Source of the DNA: Mesostigma viride
Lineage: Eukaryota; Streptophyta; Mesostigmatophyceae; Mesostigmatales; Mesostigmataceae
DNA: 64,000 nt
Assembly: GCA_009746045.1 (NCBI GenBank)
Contig: RPFO01000167.1
Location: forward strand, 787,431 to 851,430
Direction of reading: 5' to 3'
Position numbers and translations under genes: made by a program. Below are positions 9,765 to 18,999 of the stretch, piece by piece. The notes beneath the pieces were generated by a model that saw nothing but the letters and a program-made list of their open reading frames with translations, was not told where the DNA came from and searched no databases. The stretch's first letter is position 1. Each line of letters starts with the position of its first letter.

Positions 9765-10517
9765 ATGGATTCCGCTAAGATAAGGGAGGAATTCATGATG
9801 ATGAAGCAGGACATGAAAATGGACACGCCGGTACGATGCGGCCGGTGCCAGGAGAGCAAGAATCCCAACCATTTCCTGGGTGGCAGGTACGCGCAGTGCG
9901 TGCAGTGCCGCGGGTTGTCGAAAGGACTCCTCTGCACCTCGGAACACGTCACGGCCGCCTCGACGCCGCGAGCTATCACCGTGCACAACCTGGCCCTCGC
10001 CAAGGAGGCGGCCATCCGGCTCTACGTATCAACCAGGAGGAATTCGGGGCCGGCGGCCAACACGCGCAACGCCATGGAGATCGTCCCCGAATTCTCCTAC
10101 GAACCGCTGTTGCCGGGACATCTCGAAATGTCGCCGTGGCTGCCATACAGGGTCGATCCCTTCTGGTCGCCCCCTTATTCTGCCTCTTTTCGCGAGGAAA
10201 TTGATGCCAGCCTCGATAACATGTATCGTTGCCGGGGGAGCCTTGCCCCGCGCATGGTGGGGAAGTGCGCGTGCTGCCACGGGGTCTGCTGGGACGCCTA
10301 CGAGCCCGTGACGAACGGCGACCACACCCACGCACCCTCGATATGCGCCATGTGCATGGCCGTCGCGCTCGACGACGCCGACCCCGCAGAGGACCTCAAG
10401 TGCCCCATCTGCCTGGCGGAGCGCAGGGAGATGTGCCAGAGCCCCGCGCTGGTGTTCCCCTTCTTCCGCTACAACAAGGAGCGCTCCCTCATCGGCCGAT
10501 GGAACGACCTCTACTAG
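9765..10517 (+). CDS. Multi-cysteine zinc-binding protein, unknown
   Basis: A 250-residue protein from ATG 9765; the frame is open further upstream but this ATG is the best start (MDSAKIREEF). Residues 25-48 form C-x2-C-x16-C-x2-C. Further CxxC pairs occur late in the protein (KCACC, ICAMCM, KCPICL), the last group resembling RING-like or treble-clef zinc sites. It may act in transcription or in ubiquitin-linked control, but the family is not recognised. Three AATAAA signals follow its stop. Confidence 0.55.
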   Translation: MDSAKIREEFMMMKQDMKMDTPVRCGRCQESKNPNHFLGGRYAQCVQCRGLSKGLLCTSEHVTAASTPRAITVHNLALAKEAAIRLYVSTRRNSGPAANTRNAMEIVPEFSYEPLLPGHLEMSPWLPYRVDPFWSPPYSASFREEIDASLDNMYRCRGSLAPRMVGKCACCHGVCWDAYEPVTNGDHTHAPSICAMCMAVALDDADPAEDLKCPICLAERREMCQSPALVFPFFRYNKERSLIGRWNDLY

Positions 10518-10570
10518 CTCACCCTGTTGTATGTCGGTTGATGCAACCGGATGCAGTAATGGATGTTGGC

Positions 10571-10622
10571 AATAAAGGGTGATGATAACTGGCAATAAAG
10601 TGTTATTATAATGTTCAATAAA
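10571..10622 (+). terminator. Three closely spaced AATAAA polyadenylation signals
   Basis: AATAAA occurs at 10571, 10594 and 10617, each followed by GGG or GTG. They start about 54 bp after the stop of the zinc-rich gene and lie before the convergent gene at 10641. The even 23-bp spacing suggests a short tandem duplication. They are likely 3' processing signals for the plus-strand gene. Confidence 0.5.
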
Positions 10623-10640
10623 GTGTGATCCAATCCGATT

Positions 10641-10877
10641 TCATTTTCCATTTGCATGCACCACCGCAGTTACCCGCCCTCTCACCAGATCGAGACTCAC
10701 GACCTCACCAATATAGAACCCATCAGTATAACTCGCATTTCTAATCACATCGATCACAGAGATCCATCCGTCGGGAGTCACACGGACGTCCGCGGACAGG
10801 GTCGCGTCCGTTTTGCGGCCGCCAGGAAGGAAGCGGACGAGAAACGGGCGTCCAAACATCCGCCGCCACGCTCCCAT
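10641..10877 (-). CDS. VTPDGKISVIDVI-family protein, short copy
   Basis: A product of about 78 residues whose middle reads VRVTPDGWISVIDVIRNASY, clearly related to the N-terminal part of the proteins encoded at 4880-5794 and 11865-12788, but without their long C-terminal region. Its start lies back-to-back with the KilA-N gene start at 10886, so the two would share a promoter. It may be a small regulator or a remnant. Confidence 0.45.
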   Translation of the reverse strand: MGAWRRMFGRPFLVRFLPGGRKTDATLSADVRVTPDGWISVIDVIRNASYTDGFYIGEVVSLDLVRGRVTAVVHANGK

Positions 10878-10885
10878 CTGCAACC

Positions 10886-11629
10886 ATGGCAATCGTCAGT
10901 GGTCGAGCGCCTTTCACCCGCGCGCTGTTCGACTTGGCGAGAGAGACCGACACGTTTTGGATGTTTGCGCTGAAACCCTGTTCAATTCTGGAAGTGGACC
11001 CCAAGAAGGAAATCAAGGTCCGGAAGAGCGACCGAATGGTCCATGCCCAGGACTTGACGGCGGCAGCGTCCAACGGGAAGAAGCGCTTCGAAAGTTGGTT
11101 TCGTCTTGACGGTTCTAAGGCCTTCATATCGGCTCTGGAGAGGTCAACACATCACTGTGTGGGCCTCATGGGGGGTGAGGCGACCCCTCCTCAGACAGTT
11201 TTTCCCGTGGTGAAGATCACGAGGACCGGCCCAGTCGACGAGCGAGGCGCGTGGATCCATGTCGATTTGGTGGACAAAGTCGTCGAATGGGCCAAGCAAC
11301 CACCGGTACAACAAAGAGAGTCACCCGTTCAAGAACGAGTGTCACAAGCCATGCCGGGTAGTGAGCGCGAAGTACAATGCCCTGCCGGTGTGATTGACAT
11401 CATTGCCCATGACCCTCCCGTCATCGTGGAAGTGAAAGAAGCTAAAGATTGGATGAAGGGCATCGGACAGCTCTTCAGTTACGGGCATTACTTTCCGGGG
11501 TACCAAAAACGTTTATTCATCTTTCGGACTGGCAAGGTAAACCCTGAACATATCCGAACCATCGAACAAGTTTGTGAAGGATGCGGCATCGAACTCGCAC
11601 TAGACGAGGACTTTTACGACGATGTATGA
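10886..11629 (+). CDS. KilA-N domain fused to PD-(D/E)XK nuclease domain
   Basis: A 247-residue protein. Residues about 40-137 match the KilA-N DNA-binding fold: IKVRKSDRMVHAQDLTAAA, then FESWFRLDGSKAFISALE, then RGAWIHVDLVDKVVEWA. Residues about 160-235 match a PD-(D/E)XK endonuclease core: Glu162, Asp171 in GVIDII, Glu182 and Lys184 in VEVKEA, and Gln195 in GIGQL. All expected catalytic residues are present, so the nuclease may be active. Such fusions are known in large DNA viruses. It may cleave DNA during replication, recombination or host-genome attack; that role is inferred. ATG 10886 follows a divergent short gene. Confidence 0.8.
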   Translation: MAIVSGRAPFTRALFDLARETDTFWMFALKPCSILEVDPKKEIKVRKSDRMVHAQDLTAAASNGKKRFESWFRLDGSKAFISALERSTHHCVGLMGGEATPPQTVFPVVKITRTGPVDERGAWIHVDLVDKVVEWAKQPPVQQRESPVQERVSQAMPGSEREVQCPAGVIDIIAHDPPVIVEVKEAKDWMKGIGQLFSYGHYFPGYQKRLFIFRTGKVNPEHIRTIEQVCEGCGIELALDEDFYDDV

Positions 11630-11864
11630 GAGTAACGATGGTAGGACTTGAGTCATAAACCGTAAACATTATGAACATTTAATAAATAAACTTCGTCTTT
11701 GTCAGGTTCATGTTGGGGTATCTCGGTGCCTCTGCAAGGCCGCGATAAAGGTCTTTGACCAATCACTAGTTTTAAAATCGCTTCTGCTCCTTGGAAGATG
11801 CAAGGGTAGATCCCATTATGCACCACAGGTAGATCCCATTTCAGGGCACGGCGATCGTGGCCAG
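11630..11864. other. Spacer with AT-rich 3' end signals
   Basis: Between convergent genes. It contains AATAAATAAA near 11680, a likely 3' processing signal for the KilA-N gene. No gene is supported. Confidence 0.4.
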
Positions 11865-12788
11865 TCAAGCGGCCAGCCTCGCGCGGCCCTCGCGATTGAA
11901 ACACCTGTTCGCGTCCATCAGGCGTTTATTGGGCCCGGCAAACTCCAGGCCCCTGTACTCCCTTGCCTCCTCGTAGTACCCCAGCTCGCCCAAACCGGGC
12001 CCGAGCTTCTCCAGTATCCTCCTCGCCGCCTCCTCGGGATCGCTCCCCTTGCCGACCATGGCGCGGTGGCGGTCGTGGAAGAGGCTCATCACGGCACTCA
12101 TCCCGTCCGTGAAGGTGTCCCTCGTTGCCTGGCTCCTCTTGGTCAGCCCCTGGTCGCGCCTGTAATCCGCGGTCTGCTCGTACCCGGTCACCAGCCGGTT
12201 GCCCGTGTTGTTCACGGACGCGTACACGCGCGCGGGCACCGCGCGGAGGCTGCTTTCCTTGATGGCACGCATGTCCAGCTTCGTCAGCTCGCACGCCTTC
12301 ACGCGGGGGGCGCCGTCCACCTGCTGGCGGGTCAGAGGCACGAAGGCCTGTCCCGTCTTCTCCTCGTACCTGTCCAGCAGGTCCTGGATCAGCGCAGGGT
12401 CCACCTCCAGGTACCGCTCCAGCAGGACCGCCATGTTAAGGCGGAAGGCGGCCGCCTTCCTCCCGGGCAGCAGCTGGATGATCTGGATGATCCCCTGCCG
12501 ACTGGCGACCGGCGTGTCCCGCTGCCCCTGACCGGCAAATCGGAAGTGTGATCTAAAACTTGCAACTTCTTCATGCTCCTTTTCGATGCGTGAGAAGGCG
12601 TGACTAGCCATCTGGTGGGCATTTGCCTTGACTGTGCCATCATCGTTGGCGAACAAGGCAAATTTTATCACGTCGATAACCGAAATCTTACCATCCGGCG
12701 TCACCCGGATCTTGTTCGCGAACGGGTCGTCTGCGCCCTCTGCAAGGGGAGCGGACGGCTGCAAGTACTTGACAAGAGCTGTCGACAT
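11865..12788 (-). CDS. VTPDGKISVIDVI-family protein, copy 2
   Basis: A 307-residue protein from ATG 12788, again preceded by an in-frame GTG six bases upstream, as in copy 1. It shares YLQPS near the start, then VTPDGKISVIDVIKFA, EKEHEEV, GQGQRDTPV and IIQIIQLLPGRKAAAFR, then a charged helical end, in the same order as copy 1. Conservation at both ends shows whole-gene duplication followed by divergence. It is likely a nuclear or viral-factory DNA-associated protein by family analogy; no catalytic motif is seen. Confidence 0.65.
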   Translation of the reverse strand: MSTALVKYLQPSAPLAEGADDPFANKIRVTPDGKISVIDVIKFALFANDDGTVKANAHQMASHAFSRIEKEHEEVASFRSHFRFAGQGQRDTPVASRQGIIQIIQLLPGRKAAAFRLNMAVLLERYLEVDPALIQDLLDRYEEKTGQAFVPLTRQQVDGAPRVKACELTKLDMRAIKESSLRAVPARVYASVNNTGNRLVTGYEQTADYRRDQGLTKRSQATRDTFTDGMSAVMSLFHDRHRAMVGKGSDPEEAARRILEKLGPGLGELGYYEEAREYRGLEFAGPNKRLMDANRCFNREGRARLAA

Positions 12789-12918
12789 CCTCACATGTTT
12801 GCATTAATAAAGAGAAATATTACGGCCCCAAATAAGCGCGCCGGGTGCTCATATTTTGTATTTATTACACGTTTACATTATGTTAGGAATATTTTCGCAG
12901 CCGGGTGTACTCGAGGAC

Positions 12919-14040
12919 ATGGCGCGGCGGAGAGCGACCCGAAGACACAGGGTGCGGGCGGACGACGCGGGGGACGACGACGGCCTGGGGGACCTGGACC
13001 TGGACGAGCTGGTGGGCCTAGACATGGACGAGCTGGGCGGCTTCGAGGAGCCCGGTGACCCGCTTAACACGCCCGGGATGCCCGAGGGACTCGACAAAGC
13101 CGATGACGTTTTTTTCGACCTGGACGCGCACGAGAAGGAGCGATCCGCCCAGGATGGTGACGAGGAGGGGGGCGGGCGGCAACAGGCGCAGAGGCAGGAA
13201 ACACAAAGAGAAGCAAAAAATAGCAAAGCCCGGGAAAGACGCGCCGACCTGAAATGGCTTAACAAAACCTCCAAGGAAGGGCAGGAGACGAATCGCGAAG
13301 TCAAAAATCGCAAATGGAGGGAACTACGCGCCAAACGATGGAAGAGCAAAGACCCAGACGACGTCGCATGGGTGGCAAAAGAACGGGCCAGGATTAAGGA
13401 AAGGAGTAAACGACTCTCCGAACTGAGAAAGAGCAAGGACCCCGACGACATTGCACGGGTACGAGAAGTCCGGGACTACAATAGACAATGGTTTGAAAAA
13501 ACCGCCAAGGAAGGGCAGGAGACGAATCGCGAAGTCCTAAATCGCAAATGGAGGGAACAACGCGCCGAACTGAAGAAGAGCCAAGACTCAGCCGCCGTCG
13601 AATGGGCGGAAAAAGAACGGTCAAGGTTGAAGGAAGTGAACAAACGACGCGCCGAACTGGAGAAGAGCCAAGACCCAGCCGTCGTCGAATGGGCGGAAAA
13701 ACGACGGGCCAGTAAGCTAGAATCCCAGCGTCTCCGACGGATGGCGAAGAGATCCGCCGCCACGGAAAGCGGTCCCTCTCGACGACAAAGCCCTCCTCCT
13801 CCCCCGCCCCTCGCATCGGGCCTGGAGCTGCTACGACAGATAGCCAGCGACCCCAGGTGGCTCGTCCCCCCACCCGCCAGCGAGCAGGAGAGGCGACACC
13901 GGGACAAAGGCAAGGCGGGGGCGGACCCGGAAGCGGCCTACCGATGGTGGATGGACAACTACGGCCCGCCACCGCCCTCGCCACCGGACCCCGGCCACCC
14001 CACCGCCGCCAGGCGGGTCAGAAGGGCGCGAGCCCGATAA
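12919..14040 (+). CDS. Charged repeat protein, tandem paralogue 1
   Basis: About 373 residues from ATG 12919 (MARRRATRRHRVRADD). After a basic start comes an acidic block (GDDDGLGDLDLDEL), then several long helical repeats of about 35-40 residues built on NREVKNRKWRELRAK, KDPDDVAWVAKERAR and RRAELEKSQDPAVVEWAEK. The C-terminus has a proline run and DPRWLVPPPASEQERRHRDK. This suggests a long coiled or disordered rod, perhaps structural or nucleic-acid binding. No known family. The downstream gene is a close copy in the same orientation. Confidence 0.6.
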   Translation: MARRRATRRHRVRADDAGDDDGLGDLDLDELVGLDMDELGGFEEPGDPLNTPGMPEGLDKADDVFFDLDAHEKERSAQDGDEEGGGRQQAQRQETQREAKNSKARERRADLKWLNKTSKEGQETNREVKNRKWRELRAKRWKSKDPDDVAWVAKERARIKERSKRLSELRKSKDPDDIARVREVRDYNRQWFEKTAKEGQETNREVLNRKWREQRAELKKSQDSAAVEWAEKERSRLKEVNKRRAELEKSQDPAVVEWAEKRRASKLESQRLRRMAKRSAATESGPSRRQSPPPPPPLASGLELLRQIASDPRWLVPPPASEQERRHRDKGKAGADPEAAYRWWMDNYGPPPPSPPDPGHPTAARRVRRARAR

Positions 14041-14063
14041 TTTTCGCAGACATGTATCAAAAC

Positions 14064-15116
14064 ATGGCGCGGCGGAGAGAGCCCCGAAGACACAGGGTGC
14101 GGGCGGACGATCCGGGGGACGACGACGGCCTGGGGGACCTGGACCTGGACGAGCTGGCCCGCTTCGAGGAGGCCGAGCCCGGTGACCCGCTTACCATGGC
14201 CGAGATGCCCACCTTAGAGCAGGGAGCGTGGGAGGAACTCGACGAGGCGGGACCAGGACCAGACGACTTTTTCGACCTGGACGCGTACGAGAAGGAGCGA
14301 TCCGCCCAGGCGGGTGACGAGGAGGGGGGCGGGCGGCAACAGGCGCAGAGGCAGGAAACACAAAGAGAAGCCAACAATCGCAAATGGAGGGAACTACGCG
14401 CCGCACGATGGAAGAGCCAAGACCCAGACGACATCGCATGGGTGGCAAAAGAACGGGCCAGGTATAAGGAAAGGAGTAAACGACTCTCCGAACTGAGAAA
14501 GAGCAAGGACCCCGACGACATTGCACGGGCCAAAAAATCCCGGGCCTACAATAGACAATGGCTTGAAAAAACCGCCAAGGAAGGGCAGGAGACGAATCGC
14601 GAAGTCCAAAATCGCAAATGGAGGGAACTACGCGCCGCACGATGGAAGAGCCAAGACCCAGACGACATCGCATGGGTGGCAAAAGAACGGGCAAAATTTA
14701 AGGAAGTGGATAAACGACGCGCCGAACTGAGAAAGAGCAAGGACCCAGCCGCCGTCGAATGGGCGGAAAAGGACCGGGCCAGGAAAGTAGAATCTCGCCG
14801 ACGGATGGCGAAGAGATCCGCCGCCCCGGAAAGCGGTCCCTCTCGACGACAAAGACCCCCTCCTCCCCAGCCGGAACCGCCACAACAACAACAGATACCC
14901 GCCGACCCCAGGTGGCTGGTCCCCCCACCCGCCAGCGAGCAGGAGAGGCGACACCGGGACAAAGGCAAGGCGGGGGCGGACCCGGAAGCGGCCTACCGAT
15001 GGTGGATGGACAACTACGGCCCGCCACCGCCCTCGCCACCGCCACCGGACCCCGGCCACCCCACCGCCGCCAGGCGGGTCAGGAGGCCACAGAGTGCCGT
15101 GCGGAGGCGGCGCTGA
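14064..15116 (+). CDS. Charged repeat protein, tandem paralogue 2
   Basis: About 350 residues from ATG 14064, chosen because MARRREPRRHRVRADD aligns with the start of paralogue 1. It has the same acidic block, the same helical repeats (NREVQNRKWRELRAARWK, DPDDIAWVAKERARYKE) and almost the same C-terminus, ending in basic residues. Only about 20 bp separate it from paralogue 1. Repeats within each gene resemble each other as well as the neighbour, so exchange between copies is likely. Function unknown. Confidence 0.6.
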   Translation: MARRREPRRHRVRADDPGDDDGLGDLDLDELARFEEAEPGDPLTMAEMPTLEQGAWEELDEAGPGPDDFFDLDAYEKERSAQAGDEEGGGRQQAQRQETQREANNRKWRELRAARWKSQDPDDIAWVAKERARYKERSKRLSELRKSKDPDDIARAKKSRAYNRQWLEKTAKEGQETNREVQNRKWRELRAARWKSQDPDDIAWVAKERAKFKEVDKRRAELRKSKDPAAVEWAEKDRARKVESRRRMAKRSAAPESGPSRRQRPPPPQPEPPQQQQIPADPRWLVPPPASEQERRHRDKGKAGADPEAAYRWWMDNYGPPPPSPPPPDPGHPTAARRVRRPQSAVRRRR

Positions 15117-15158
15117 ATACCGTGCATTTGCGCTCACTGTATTGCATCCATCGAGGTT

Positions 15159-16276
15159 TTATTCATCATTATTATTATTACGCGTCGTTCCTAGCGCCCT
15201 CCGGGCCACCCCCGTCACCCACACCGTGCGCTTCTCCTCCTCCCCGCTGCCCATGCGCACGTTTCCTGTCACGGCGACCCCGTGGGGGGCCAGCAGGGCG
15301 GCCAGGTCCGCGTTGGGCACTCGCCGCGTCATGCGGCTGCCGTTCTGGAGGTACTCCACGAAGAACAGGCGGCGGAACTCCGCCAGCGGCAGGCGCCCGC
15401 CGCGTTCCAGGACCACCAGGTCGCTGTGCTGCAGGAACAGCCGCAGGTACGTGTCCAGCGCCGCCGCCTCGCGCTCCTTGCCCTCCTCCTCGCGCCCGCC
15501 CCGCGCCTCGCCCGACCCCTGCAGGTCGTGCTCCTCCTCCTCCGCCGACCGCCACTTCAGCCGCGCCGTCAGCGCGTCGCCCGCCTGGTTGTCGCGCAGG
15601 CGCCAGCGCGAGGACGAACCCTGCTTGCGGCTGAACGCCGCCGTGAGCCGCTCGCGGATCTCGCGGACGCGCTCGTTCATCCACGCGGGGGGCGCGCCGC
15701 CCGCCTTCGCCATGTGCGCGCGGATCTCGCGCAGGCCCTTCAGGTCCGCCATCTCGCCCTCGGGGTAGCCGTGGCACTCCTCCAGGAACGACTCCTCCTC
15801 CTCCGTGATCTCCGCGAACAGCCCGTGCTCGCCCGCGTACGCGCTCACCCACCTGCGCATCTCCTCGCGCCTCTTGCCCGCCTCGCGGGCAGCCAGGAAA
15901 CGCTCCCCGTTGAACCAAGGGGGGAACGGCTTCACCTCCCCGTCCGAGGGCACGGGAGCCGGATGGACCAGCGACACGTTCTGCGCCCAGTACCACCCCC
16001 GCTCTCGCCCCCAGCGACCCCCGCCACGTGCATCAGCACGCCCCCCTTGCCCGCCAGCACGCCGGACCACAGGGCCAGGTCGTCCGCCACCGGGCAGGGG
16101 CCCGCCAGACGGGACGCGGCGTACGGGGGCAGACCCTTCGCCGCGAGGAACGCGTTGAAGGCGTCCGCCAGCTTGCCCGCCGCCGGCCACTCCTGGATGT
16201 GCGACGACGGCTGCACGCACGCGCCCACGAACTCGCACATCAGACGCGCCTCGGACAACCAACCCGGATGCATCAT
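15159..16276 (-). pseudogene. Unknown virus-block protein gene, apparently interrupted
   Basis: Probable start at ATG 16276 (MMHPGWLSEARLMCEFVGAC), with a TATAAG-like box a few bases upstream. The coding signal continues to 15159 with segments such as EVKPFPPWFNGERFLAA, MNERVREIRERLTAAF and RLFLQHSDLVVLERGG. Coding character runs throughout but not in a single frame, so the gene looks interrupted about once; an intron is an alternative. I do not recognise the family. It is the last gene of the virus-like block before the (CAA)n tract. Confidence 0.45.
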
Positions 16277-16562
16277 GGCGCGACACTTATATGCCGAACC
16301 ACGAGATTCTTTTAGCGCGACCCTAAACGCACGCACACCGACAGCGGAGACTGACACGGACTTGCCGACGTACTCACACACTCGCACACTCGTACTCGCG
16401 CGCGGGAAACAGACAATCACGCGCGGGGGGAACAGGGAAACAGACAAGCACTCGGCGCGGAACGGGGGGGACACGCTGCGGGGTCCCCAAGCACTCGGCG
16501 CGGAACGGGGGGGCACCGCAGGGGGGAACAGGGGGAAAAGAGGGGGTCACTCACGCAGTTGC

Positions 16563-16797
<235 letters not shown>

Positions 16798-17652
16798 GCC
16801 TTGCGCACGCTGCCGCGCCGCGCCCAGCCTTGCGCACTCCCAGCCTTGCGCACCCCAGCCTTGCGCACCGTCTGTTCGGAACAGTGTCTGTTGTTTACAA
16901 AAACTCGTTTTGTGTCGCACTCCGCGCGTGTTCCCAGTGGCTCCAATGCAGCGCCATCGAGGACACCGCGATCAAGTTGTTCGCGATACCTATACACCGT
17001 GCGCATTGGAAGTTTGTTATTATGGGTCAATTTTTGCCGTATTTGCATTACGAATAACCCTGGATTGTTTGTTGGGGAGCCAGTTAGAGTCCCGGGTTTT
17101 TATTATTTAATTAAAACCTTTTGTTTGTTTGTTTGTCCTGCAGCCGTTCAAGGCACGTGGGTACTTATTTAATTAAATTTCTTTTGTTTGTTTGGTAGAT
17201 ATGGTACACGCCGTCCCCAACCCGGCCCGGCGGCCCCCCTTTCGGCGGCCACAGGCTATAGTCAGTGGAGGTCTCAGGTCAGTGATACCCTATTTAATTG
17301 CTCACTGAAGGCCCATACTGAAGTATCGCACATGAGTAGTACATCTTACATGTACATCTGTAGACACGCTCAGGCCTCAGCCTCTACTGAGTACCGACCG
17401 ACGTGCCCTGCCGAGGCAGTAGATGAGCGTGGATTGCTGGATGCAAAAGCGGTTCACTTCAGTTGGTTCGCGCCTCACCCCGCGCTCGGCCTGCGGTCTC
17501 GCGGTTTTTTTTCGATTTTCACGATATTTCATGTTCCCCGCCTGTCCAAGGTATTTTCGAAGGTTTTATGTACTTTATATTATATAATATAAAGTGTTTG
17601 TTTGTTTTCTCACAGGGCGACGACCCCGTGCCCACATGAGTTAATTAATTAA
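16798..17652. other. Host-type non-coding DNA
   Basis: Starts with three short copies of CCCAGCCTTGCGCA, then becomes less GC-rich with TTTGTTTG runs next to TTAATTAA. Two sites (CCTGCAG near 17141 and TCTCACAG near 17611) look like intron acceptors, but I find no matching exons. No gene is supported. Confidence 0.4.
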
Positions 17653-18995
17653 CCCATAGTCCGAAAAGTGTATGTGATCGCATACACTTTGACTTAACGT
17701 AATAAACCACGTAATTCCAGGAGCGCCGCGCCACCCGTGACGGAGGGAAGTTGTCCGGTGGGTCTGGGAACACTTAGGGACGAAGGTGATGCATAGGTTT
17801 GGGGGGGTTATTCGCCATAGCTTGGTAATTACAACGTGCATTGAGAAAGTATCACGTGACTTTGGCGGGAAATTTTCGCTCGCGCGCGCGCGCAACGAGA
17901 TATGGCTGCCAACGTGCCGTTTTCAGGGAAATTTGCGTCTCGCGGCTAGAAACGGTTTAGAATGTTGCTCAGAATGATGATGCGTGATTTTCGTAGGTCA
18001 GGCATGGCCAGATTTTTAGGATTGGGAAAATACAGGTAGGAAAATACTGCCTTCTTGGTCGTCAGTGCCAGACAAGTCATCGCCTATCATATGTCGATTT
18101 TCTCCTTATGGCCGGGCAGTCTGCGCCAGCCCGAGCATCCAGGTTTGCTACGGGATGTCCCCTGCAGCATTTGCTGCGAATGCGGACGCATTTATAGGTC
18201 ATCTTTGAACGAAACATCAACCTGGTAATCATAAAGGATGCATGCTTGACGCGGCTATGGCGGCCTATGCCCGTAGAGCCACGGTATCTGTGAGTTATGG
18301 TGGTCCCGGCCAGCGGACCCCGGGAAGGACATGAACGAGCTGGGTACGACAACGTATTTGCGTGTTGTTTGCAGCGGAATTCGTCTCCCATGCAATATAT
18401 ATGACGATTTTATCTTTGCATATTTCAGCAAGCTTTCATGCCTGTTGTAGAGAGTGGTTTCAGCCCTGAAAGTGCCCAGTTTATGGCATATCTTTGGAGT
18501 ATATCATTCCGTTAGTGCAGGTAGGCAACGTGTTTGTATTCCAGCACTTTTGGCAGCATTTTATAGCTTTTTATAATGCATTATTGTGTTGCATGTCATA
18601 GATAGCTGTTTACACGCGCGTAACCCACACACATATATGAGCACGTTATATAGAGGTAATGGGTTATCCGGGTGGTCTGACCCAAGGAAACCCCCATTGG
18701 ACTATCCAACTAAGTTGTCCTATGTTGGTATTGAGGTTCCCTACCCTCCCTGGGAAAAAAGTGGGGGGTTAACTTTTCCTTGGGGAAAAAAGATCGTCTT
18801 TTGGCCAACTTTGACTAGAGCTATCATCCAAATGCTTTGATAAAGCCATGGTATTATTGCATATTCTGAAAGCCCTTGAAGTGTAGATACTCCTAGCATC
18901 TTGGTTGGGGGTATTTGGAGTTGTGGCCTGTGAGTTATGATTTTTTTCATTTTCAGGGGTATGAAAGTGCCAAAAATGGGTCAGCGGACTATGGG
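17653..18995. mobile_element. piggyBac-like non-autonomous element with TTAA target duplication
   Basis: The left end reads CCCATAGTCCG directly after TTAA (17649-17652); the right end reads CGGACTATGGG directly before TTAA (18996-18999). So there are perfect 11-bp terminal inverted repeats starting with CC and a duplicated TTAA, the signature of the piggyBac superfamily. The 1343-bp interior has no transposase frame, so it would need enzyme from elsewhere. A Kolobok-type element also uses TTAA and is the alternative. Confidence 0.7.
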
Positions 18996-18999
18996 TTAA

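Larger units (their letters stand above)
1..16550. mobile_element. Candidate endogenous large-DNA-virus-like segment (left part off the window)
   Basis: This block has a different texture from everything to its right: high GC, short spacers, uninterrupted genes on both strands and no clear introns. Recognisable parts are a KilA-N plus PD-(D/E)XK protein, three members of a family sharing VTPDGKISVIDVI, a repetitive fibre-like protein, small Cys/His peptides and several unknown ORFs. KilA-N/nuclease fusions and multicopy families of this kind are known from large algal DNA viruses and from their copies in algal genomes. It passes on the right into a (CAA)n tract and ordinary repeat-rich host DNA. 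No capsid, polymerase or packaging ATPase is in view. It looks partly decayed, with perhaps three or four interrupted genes and the rest open. Assignment is inference. Confidence 0.6.
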
